Source of the DNA: Hephaestia caeni
GTDB taxonomy: Bacteria > Pseudomonadota > Alphaproteobacteria > Sphingomonadales > Sphingomonadaceae
DNA length: 64,000 nucleotides
Direction of reading: 5' to 3'
Assembly (NCBI RefSeq): GCF_003550065.1
Contig: NZ_QXDC01000003.1
Location: 806,001-870,000 of the forward strand
The notes below the pieces were generated by a model. The model did not search any database, was not told the DNA's origin, and saw nothing but the letters and a program-made list of their open reading frames with translations. Positions 61,142-64,000 of the stretch are shown here, piece after piece (the stretch's first letter is position 1; the number at the start of each line of letters is the position of its first letter). The translations under genes and the position numbers were made by a program.

Positions 61142-61867
61142 CTAGCGCTCGTGTGCACCCGTTGACGAGCGTTTGCGGGGCGATCGGGGCGTGGCTGCAC
61201 CTGCTTTCGCGCGCGTGTTGGAGCGCTGCGAAGTCGCCGCGGCACGCGGTGAAAGGCCGTTGATCTGGAGCCGGATCAAGCGGCGCAGATAGTCGATGCC
61301 CTCCTCGGCAACGGGATCGTCGCCGCCTACCCACCAGCGCGCCGTCGCCGAGAAAATCAGGAAGAAATGCTGGGCGACGACATCTGTCGTCTCCAGCGGC
61401 CGGATTTCGCCGCGATTGATCGCATCTTCGACGATGAACTCAAGCTGCCGCGCGATGGCCCGGCGAGTGCGTGTATATTCCTCGCCGTGCATCCCGCCGG
61501 AATAATAGTTGATTTGCAGGAAGATGCGGGCGAGCCGCGGGTTGTTGGCCCAATCCTGGTAGAAGGGGGCGAAGAAGGCGAGGATCCGTTCCCCGAGCGG
61601 CATATCGCGCGATCGTGTCATATCGATCGCGATCTCCATCATCTCGACGGTGATCTCATTGAACACGAGCAGCGTGAGATCGCGCTTATCCGCTGCGTAG
61701 AGCGACAGAGTGCCCAAGGCGACATGCGCCTCGCGCGCAACGTCGCGTAGCGTGGTCGCGTCATATCCATGTTGCGAAAAGAGCTTGAGGGCCGCACGCC
61801 TGATGCGCTCGCGCTTTTCCGCCTTGTTGCGCTCTCGAACCTGCAAGCCGTGCTCCTCTCCAGTCAA
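61142..61867 (-). CDS. TetR-family transcriptional regulator
   Basis: A 241-residue repressor. The HTH is RERIRRAALKLFSQHGYDATTLRDVAREAHVALGTLSLYAADKRDL, followed by a helical ligand domain (FAPFYQDWANNPRLARIFLQINYYSGG; TTDVVAQHFFLIFSATARWWVGGDDP). The last 35 residues are basic and probably disordered. It sits within the catabolic cluster, directly upstream of the candidate operators, and is the obvious controller of the dioxygenase and the receptor. Confidence 0.9.
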   Translation of the reverse strand: MTGEEHGLQVRERNKAEKRERIRRAALKLFSQHGYDATTLRDVAREAHVALGTLSLYAADKRDLTLLVFNEITVEMMEIAIDMTRSRDMPLGERILAFFAPFYQDWANNPRLARIFLQINYYSGGMHGEEYTRTRRAIARQLEFIVEDAINRGEIRPLETTDVVAQHFFLIFSATARWWVGGDDPVAEEGIDYLRRLIRLQINGLSPRAAATSQRSNTRAKAGAATPRSPRKRSSTGAHER

Positions 61868-61931
61868 GAAGCACGCATATCACAATGTTCCTGCATTATT
61901 TACCACGAAAATCCATCCGCCGTCGCTCGAC

Positions 61932-62375
61932 TCAACGGGATTTGTGGGCGGCCGATTCGAACGACAGGACAACGCGGCGTTCTTTCAGACGCCACACCCC
62001 GTCCGGACAACGTCGGTAGATATCGTGCGCGTCGGCGAGCGCGATGGGCTCGGCCGGCGTCAGGTCCGGCCCATTCGAGCGGAACAACAGAATGAAACAG
62101 ACCCCGCGCGCCTGATCGGGACCGTCCTCCCAGAAACGGAAATTCGTACAGACATGGCGGACACGGCGATCCTTGGCCGCAGCGCGGTCACGGCCATAGG
62201 CATTGATCGCATCGGGTCCCTCGCAGGCGAAGCCAGGAGCGATGAAGCAGCCGTCGTCAGTGTAGAGTTCGGCGAGATTTTCCGAACAGTTCATATCGAG
62301 CCGATAAGCATGTTCGGCGATCAGCGCTTCGAGCTCGGCGCGCAGCGCTGCATCCTTGATGAGAACGGCCGTCAT
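61932..62375 (-). CDS. SnoaL-like/NTF2-fold protein
   Basis: A 147-residue protein starting MTAVLIKDAALRAELEALIA, of the SnoaL_4 type: HAYRLDMNCSENLAELYTDDGCFIAP, RRVRHVCTNFRFW and DAHDIYRRCPDGVWRLKERRVVLSFE. This fold occurs in small ring-hydroxylating oxygenase beta subunits, dehydratases and isomerases. The ATG overlaps the DapA-family stop by 4 bp, so it is in the same operon. The reaction is unknown. Confidence 0.86.
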   Translation of the reverse strand: MTAVLIKDAALRAELEALIAEHAYRLDMNCSENLAELYTDDGCFIAPGFACEGPDAINAYGRDRAAAKDRRVRHVCTNFRFWEDGPDQARGVCFILLFRSNGPDLTPAEPIALADAHDIYRRCPDGVWRLKERRVVLSFESAAHKSR

Positions 62376-63367
62376 GACGCCGCCTCCGTCGCTATATTCA
62401 GTCTCGCTGGGGTGAGTTCCTCCCGGAGCTGGCGCCAACGTCGCCCGGCCTCACGCGAGGCTTCGACATACTCCGCTGGAAACACGTCGTAAGGCGGGCG
62501 AACGGGCCCGGGATCGCAATAGCCGGCCGCGGCGATGCGCGTCTTTTCCATTTGGGTGTTGTAGCTTGCGAATAGCTCGGGATTACCCAACATCGGCCCG
62601 AGCGGCGCGATGCTCCACGCGATCCGCTCGTCGATATGCTTCGTTCGGTCGGCATCACCGGCCAGGATCGCGTCGATCAGCGCGCGCGATGGTTCCGGTC
62701 CCATGCCGGCGGCGGTCGCCCAGCAGGATGTGGTCGTTGCCGGCGAGATCGCCTGGAACTTCGCCGCGACCATGTCACTCGGCATGAAGTGAATTCGGCC
62801 GCCGGTAGCGGCGATGTTCTCCGCAAGATTGGTGGGTTGCGACGACTTGGCCGACGTCACCGTCGGCGCTTCCTGCGCGATCCGTGCCCAAAAGTCGGTT
62901 GGAAAGGAGAAGCGGAAGGCGCGGGCATTGGCATAGACCATCACCGCCAGATCGGGAAACGCGCGTCCAACCTCGGCATAGAAGCGGACAGCCATATCTA
63001 CGGTGCAGGGTTGCCACATCGGCAGGCCGAGCAGAGTCCCGTCGGCGCCGCGATCGCGCGCGACGGCGAGCCGCTTGTAAACTTCATGGCCGCCCATCGC
63101 GGTCGCCCCGACGAACAGCGGGATGCGCTTGCCCACGGTCTCGGCGACGGTGGCGACGAAGCTGCCATAGTCCTCATTCGAGATGGTCGCGCATTCGCCG
63201 GTGGTGCCCAGCACGATCAGGCCATTGGCGCCGTCGGCGATCAACGCGCGGACGAGCCGTTCGGTCTCGTCGAGCGCCACGGTATCGACGGCGTCGATCG
63301 CCTGCGCGCCAGCCCGCGACGGTGTCGGGATGATTGCGTAAAGTCCCTTGAAATCCTGCGCCTGCAT
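62372..63367 (-). CDS. DapA/NahE-type hydratase-aldolase
   Basis: A 331-residue class I aldolase starting MQAQDFKGLYAIIPTPSRAG. Motifs: GLIVLGTTGECATISNEDY, LFVGATAMGGHEVYKRLAVARDRGADGTLLG and the Schiff-base Lys in PTVTSAKSSQP. The C-terminal part (GNPELFASYNTQMEKTRIAAAGYCDPGPVRPPYDVFPAEYVEASREAGRRW) resembles trans-o-hydroxybenzylidenepyruvate hydratase-aldolases (NahE, PhdJ) rather than true DapA. It would convert a cleaved aromatic product to an aldehyde and pyruvate. Its start overlaps the upstream oxidoreductase stop. Confidence 0.9.
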   Translation of the reverse strand: MQAQDFKGLYAIIPTPSRAGAQAIDAVDTVALDETERLVRALIADGANGLIVLGTTGECATISNEDYGSFVATVAETVGKRIPLFVGATAMGGHEVYKRLAVARDRGADGTLLGLPMWQPCTVDMAVRFYAEVGRAFPDLAVMVYANARAFRFSFPTDFWARIAQEAPTVTSAKSSQPTNLAENIAATGGRIHFMPSDMVAAKFQAISPATTTSCWATAAGMGPEPSRALIDAILAGDADRTKHIDERIAWSIAPLGPMLGNPELFASYNTQMEKTRIAAAGYCDPGPVRPPYDVFPAEYVEASREAGRRWRQLREELTPARLNIATEAAS

Positions 63368-64000
63368 CAATTTGGCTCTCCCCAATCCCGGACCGGTACC
63401 TGGTGCGACATGCCGATTTCGCGACCCTCCCGCGCGGATCGCAAGATCGCTTCGCTGACTTCCATCGTCGCGCGGCCCCAGGCCCCGTCGTGCAGGATCG
63501 GGCGCAACCCGGCAAAGGCGTCGTACATCTCGTAGACGACGCCGCTTTTGTCTGGAAAGGCGCGTGGCGGATCGAGCGGATGCTCGACCGCGCCCCGCCT
63601 GCCATAGTGGGTGACACCGCGCGCCGTCTGGCGCAGATCGCCGTCAGGGCCGCTGACGATCGTCACGCCGAAATGGGGATGGTTCCATTCGTCCGGCGGG
63701 GGGACGGCGAGGCGCCGGTCGCCGCCGAAGCCACCGGCCGCCTTGGCCGCGACCTCCGAGCCGGTGTCCGCAATCGCCTCCAGGGTCATGCGCGAGGCGG
63801 CATGGCGATCGGGCCGCTTGGGCTCGCCCAGCTCGCCGATCCAATAGTGGAATTCATCGGTGTCGAAATAATCGTAGCCGCTATAGGCCAGAGACGCAGC
63901 GCTGCCATTCTCGAACTGCAGGAAGGTTACGTGCGCACCCTCGGTCGGCCGGGCGGGATCGAGTGTCCATGCCATCGAGCGCACGCTTCGCACCATGCCG
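63367..64000 (-). CDS. Gfo/Idh/MocA-family oxidoreductase (partial, C-terminal part)
   Basis: The frame is open to the right edge; 211 residues up to the stop are visible and the N-terminal Rossmann domain is missing. The sequence reads MAWTLDPARPTEGAHVTFLQFENGSAASLAYSGYDYFDTDEFHYW, then GAVEHPLDPPRAFPDKSGVVYEMYDAFAGLRPILHDGAWGRATMEVSEAILRSAREGREI. This C-terminal pattern is that of Gfo/Idh/MocA proteins related to phthalate dihydrodiol dehydrogenase. It heads the visible part of the leftward operon. Confidence 0.85.
   Translation of the reverse strand, partial: GMVRSVRSMAWTLDPARPTEGAHVTFLQFENGSAASLAYSGYDYFDTDEFHYWIGELGEPKRPDRHAASRMTLEAIADTGSEVAAKAAGGFGGDRRLAVPPPDEWNHPHFGVTIVSGPDGDLRQTARGVTHYGRRGAVEHPLDPPRAFPDKSGVVYEMYDAFAGLRPILHDGAWGRATMEVSEAILRSAREGREIGMSHQVPVRDWGEPN

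Noticed and set aside
1..64000. Integrase, transposase, tRNA or att site
   Set aside because: I looked for recombinase motifs and tRNA-like cloverleaf ends and found none that I could support; the element type therefore stays open.

Overview
The window is GC-rich alphaproteobacterial DNA, most likely from a sphingomonad. It is probably part of a conjugative plasmid or an integrative and conjugative element (ICE). The reasons are TonB-dependent receptors, a sphingopyxin/astexin-type lasso peptide locus, a Trb-type conjugation operon with the DUF736/DUF2840/DUF2285/RepA gene set of alphaproteobacterial ICEs, and an aromatic catabolic cluster. I saw no tRNA, rRNA, CRISPR array, integrase or transposase.

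Layout. (1) 1-13003 is a copper resistance island. A leftward run encodes a multicopper oxidase, CopB, a cytochrome c, two small Cys/Met-rich proteins and the CusCBA efflux pump, with cusA cut by the window edge. Next to it are an anti-sigma/metal-sensor/sigma set and a rightward Cu-ATPase plus CueR pair. Near-identical CueR-type operators precede the oxidase and the ATPase. (2) 13593-23075 is trbBCDEJ-K-LFGI plus DUF2274. (3) 23211-32311 is a lasso peptide locus: an unannotated 45-codon precursor, a fused RRE-protease B, a cyclase C, then on the opposite strand a lasso isopeptidase, a TonB receptor with STN domain, FecR and an ECF sigma factor. (4) 32533-34681 holds an MNT-HEPN fusion, a VapBC pair with a palindromic operator and an EexN-like lipoprotein. 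(5) 34760-37742 is a compact luxR-luxI-dioxygenase-GntR cassette. (6) 37887-49259 is the DNA-processing half of the conjugation machinery: CopG protein, TraG, relaxase, transglycosylase, DUF736, TraF, DUF2840, RepA with iterons and a DnaA box, an excisionase-like HTH protein, a split DUF6499/DUF2285 gene, a second DUF736 gene, several tiny genes and two long inverted repeats that are oriT-type candidates. (7) 49702-50791 has an HU gene and about 800 bp without genes. (8) 50792-64000 is a leftward aromatic catabolic cluster with ring-cleavage dioxygenases, a hydratase, aldolases, dehydrogenases, a TonB receptor and a TetR regulator with repeated candidate operators.

How it fits together. The Trb pore, TraG, relaxase and TraF form one transfer system, but it is split into two convergent halves with lasso, toxin-antitoxin and quorum-sensing cargo between them. 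The DUF6499 and DUF2285 frames are offset by exactly +1, in front of an excisionase-like HTH gene and in an element that carries LuxRI. This matches the logic of ICEMlSym(R7A), where quorum sensing drives a frameshift-made FseA activator of the excisionase RdfS. The lasso locus, the candidate FseA switch and the unusual LuxI-dioxygenase-GntR cassette are the most interesting parts.
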